Shown here: positions 5,164 through 6,453 of the stretch, in pieces | How positions within the stretch are numbered: position 1 is the first letter of the stretch | Layout: every line of letters begins with the position of its first letter | Origin: XYB2-FULL-45-11 sp964360375 | GTDB taxonomy: Bacteria; Patescibacteriota; Patescibacteriia; UBA9934; GWF2-40-263 | Length of the DNA: 6,453 nucleotides | Reading direction: 5' to 3' | Assembly (NCBI GenBank): GCA_964360375.1 | Contig: CAYHWG010000051.1 | Location: 1-6,453, forward strand | Position numbers and translations under genes: made by a program | The notes under the pieces: generated by a model | Databases searched by the model: none | What the model was told of the DNA's origin: nothing | The model's input: only the letters and a program-made list of their open reading frames with translations

Positions 5164-5238
5164 GCATCGGTAGCTCAGCGGTAGAGCAGGAGACTCTTAA
5201 TCTCTTGGTCGAGGGTTCGATCCCCTCCCGGTGCACCA
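5164..5238 (+). tRNA. tRNA-Lys (anticodon CTT)
   Basis: Complete cloverleaf. The acceptor GCATCGG pairs with CCGGTGC (one G-T), with discriminator A and encoded CCA (5236-5238). The anticodon stem GGAGA/TCTCT encloses loop CTCTTAA, anticodon CTT (5196-5198), reading AAG. The T arm is GAGGG-TTCGATC-CCCTC. The gene is 75 nt with CCA. The serine-recombinase reading frame enters its 3' half on the opposite strand, marking it as a likely integration target. Confidence 0.95.
5199..5238 (+). other. Candidate attachment site (3' half of tRNA-Lys) at the element boundary
   Basis: The tRNA is intact while DNA of different composition carrying a recombinase begins at its last base, as expected when an element integrates into a tRNA 3' end and restores it. 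The other end of the element, which should repeat part of this 3' half, is not in the window, so this is inference from geometry. Confidence 0.35.
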
Positions 5239-5263
5239 CTGAGTGTCCTTGCCGATACTCAGT
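5238..5263 (+). repeat. 10-bp stem-loop directly 3' of tRNA-Lys
   Basis: ACTGAGTGTC (5238-5247) and GATACTCAGT (5254-5263) pair over 10 positions (one G-T) around the hexamer CTTGCC. It starts on the last base of the encoded CCA. It is followed by A residues, not T, so it is not a standard terminator. It also falls inside the recombinase 3' end. It could be an attachment-site arm or a processing hairpin. Confidence 0.5.
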
Positions 5264-6137
5264 AAAAACAAGAACGGATCCTTGGCTTCAATGAGCAAAG
5301 ATTTGTCCTTCAGCAAAAGATTCGAGAAGAGCTCGCGGACCACCGCGCGCTTTTTGGTTGGCGAACTTGTTCCAAACGAGTTTTTCCACTGTTTCAAGGA
5401 CAATACGCGTGTTTTGAAAGGTTCGAGACAATCGGCAGCGGAACTTGGACGCTTGGCCTTTTCATGCAGAACCGCTCTTGCGCGCATCAGTCTCTCGCGG
5501 TCGTTTGAGTAGTCGGCGTCTGTGATTGTGCCGTCGACAAGCAGCGAGCGCAGCCGTTCGAGCATGGCATCGATCCCGCGCAACTGACCCTCAACCGCCT
5601 GGGCATTCGCATCCCATTTTGCAAGTCGCTCTTCCATCACGGACGCAGCCTCTTCAACAAACGCATCGAGAAACTCCTGTGGAAAGTCGAGTTGTTCGAG
5701 AATCGACTGAATGGCTTCGTCAATGTTCGACTCCGTCAGGGACCGCTCCTCGCAAAACGTGTCCACACGTCGCTTTCTACTGCAGTGATAGTAGGTGTAC
5801 TTGTAGCCATAGCGGTTCGTGTGCCGCTCGGCTGTGACCTGCGACCCGCATCGACCACAGTTGATGAGGCCGCGATATGCAAATGGAAGAAGGGCTGGAG
5901 CCGATGGAGTTGGCATCCCAGACATTGATTGCACTCGCTCGAATTGCTCCATTGTGACCATCGGTTCGTGCTTGCCCTCATAGAGCTCATTGTTGTACTT
6001 CATCATTCCCGCGTAGAACGGATCGCTGAAAATCCGATATGGGGCATTGCGCGGAATTGGACCGCCTCCGAAGCGAGGACGGCGGCGGTTCTCCGCGTCA
6101 CGGGCAACGCCAGTCGCGTCAACTTCGACGTCTGGTG

Positions 6138-6453
6138 ATGCATGACGGGCACGGCGACGACCAGGCGCTCTACAACTACTTCACGACGAACACCTTCACG
6201 GTGTCGGGGCCGTTCGACTCCATGGACGTCATGACGTTCCCCGAGAAGAAGCAGGTTGACCTCGTCTTGCAGACCGAACTTGACTACGAGTGGACAATCC
6301 CTGGAGTTGCACAACAGACGATCGGCGGCCAGTACTCGGCGGCGCGCACTCTCATCTCCGTCAATGGTGAAGTCGGCCTGACCGGCAAGCTCCGATTCAC
6401 TCTCTGGGAACCTCTCTCCGGGCAGCGAATGTGGACGAAAGACGTGAAGGCTA
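6138..6453 (+). CDS. Partial GC-rich reading frame, weakly HpaA-like (runs off right edge)
   Basis: The frame is open for 105 codons to the window end, with a marked preference for G or C at third positions, and reads like real protein: DDQALYNYFTTNTFTVSGPF, FPEKKQVDLVLQTELDYEW and VNGEVGLTGKLRFTLWEPLSGQRMW. The strand-rich EPLSGQRMW segment recalls the EPMSGE region of the Helicobacter HpaA / neuraminyllactose-binding lipoprotein family; this is a weak match by eye. The ATG at 6138 overlaps a TGA (TGATG) that ends another GC3-rich plus-strand frame (about 6072-6138, ending RVTGNASRVNFDVW). No signal peptide follows this ATG, so the true start may be upstream through a frameshift. The gene is antisense to the point where the recombinase breaks off. 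Confidence 0.55.
   Translation, partial: MHDGHGDDQALYNYFTTNTFTVSGPFDSMDVMTFPEKKQVDLVLQTELDYEWTIPGVAQQTIGGQYSAARTLISVNGEVGLTGKLRFTLWEPLSGQRMWTKDVKA

Larger units (their letters stand above)
5197..6108 (-). pseudogene. Large serine recombinase, C-terminal part only (N-terminal catalytic domain missing)
   Basis: This frame holds the end of the Recombinase domain (GGGPIPRN...YRIFSDPFYAGMMKYNN, read from about 6068 across the ATG at 6006). Next come the HEPMVTMEQFERVQ helix, a zinc ribbon (Cys50-x2-Cys53, Cys75, Cys85, counted from the 6006 ATG) and a coiled coil at about 125-190. This is the standard C-terminal architecture of large serine integrases. The ATG at 6006 is internal to the family, so the roughly 140-residue resolvase domain with the catalytic serine is lost. 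The frame stays open to 6180, but similarity fades between 6069 and 6108. The last residues (WCTGRGSNPRPRD) are antisense tRNA-Lys, and the TAA stop overlaps its anticodon. Codons are GC-rich. It is either a truncated mobile-element integrase or a casualty of misassembly; it should be inactive as it stands. Confidence 0.85.

Noticed and set aside
5142..5164. TTGACA at 5142 as the -35 of tRNA-Lys
   Set aside because: A 17-bp spacer would place the -10 inside the tRNA. The TTGACG at 5123 with CATACT gives a start just before the tRNA instead.
5243..5928. Plus-strand frames of 78-103 codons over the recombinase
   Set aside because: They are Arg/Ser/Ala-rich shadows of a GC-rich gene whose minus-strand frame has a recognisable zinc ribbon and recombinase motifs.
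6003..6314. 103-codon minus-strand frame as the missing recombinase N-terminus
   Set aside because: Its sequence has no resolvase motifs and it is out of frame with the YRIFSDPF block; it is a shadow of the plus-strand gene.
1..6453. CRISPR array or tandem repeat array
   Set aside because: No regularly spaced direct repeats are present; the only direct repeat noted is the 10-base pair in the 3661-3704 leader.

Overview
The left five-sixths of this window looks like a genome fragment from a Candidate Phyla Radiation (Patescibacteria) bacterium. That placement is inferred from gene content, not from a marker phylogeny. The prolyl-tRNA synthetase lacks the usual bacterial editing insertion, there is an O-antigen-ligase-like membrane protein fused to TPR repeats, a compact HIT protein is present, and the larger genes have no Shine-Dalgarno (SD) sequence. 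TGA is read as a stop and Trp is TGG throughout, so the standard bacterial code (11) applies rather than the TGA=Gly code of some CPR lineages.

Layout, left to right. Positions 1-837 (minus) hold the N-terminal 279 residues of prolyl-tRNA synthetase (proS), which runs off the left edge. A 73-bp divergent spacer leads to a small plus-strand protein with a ParB-like DGHHR motif (911-1312). It converges, with a 6-bp gap, on the 739-aa O-antigen-ligase/TPR protein (1319-3538, minus). Next come two small convergent genes of unknown function (3720-4070 plus; 4186-4413 minus). Each has a strong SD, its own promoter and a terminator-like hairpin, and each has palindromic or hairpin-forming sequence in its leader. 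They look like self-contained, individually regulated cassettes. Then come a HIT-family protein (4575-4997, minus), tRNA-Arg(TCG) (minus) and tRNA-Lys(CTT) (plus). The two tRNA genes are divergent and share a 70-bp promoter region containing a 9-bp-arm inverted repeat.

Right of tRNA-Lys the character of the DNA changes. GC rises (about 37% in one sampled 60-base line of the ligase gene, about 60% in sampled lines right of 5500). The first gene is the C-terminal half of a large serine recombinase, antisense to and reading into the tRNA-Lys gene, where it stops in the anticodon loop. This is the geometry expected at the end of an integrated element that uses the tRNA 3' end as attachment site. 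The recombinase loses its N-terminal catalytic half at about 6070-6110. Beyond that, the plus strand carries a very GC3-rich reading frame that runs off the right edge and weakly resembles the HpaA lipoprotein family. This is either a rearranged mobile element or an assembly chimera.

The points most worth a second look are: the leader of the 3720-4070 gene, where repeated CCAAAGG and GGNGGACTTC elements can form alternative hairpins that hide or expose the SD; the promoter of the 4186-4413 gene, with a perfect FNR-type palindrome nested against a second palindrome at the predicted transcription start; the contrast between SD-less, apparently leaderless large genes and SD-driven small genes; and the recombinase/tRNA-Lys boundary plus the unexplained junction near 6070.
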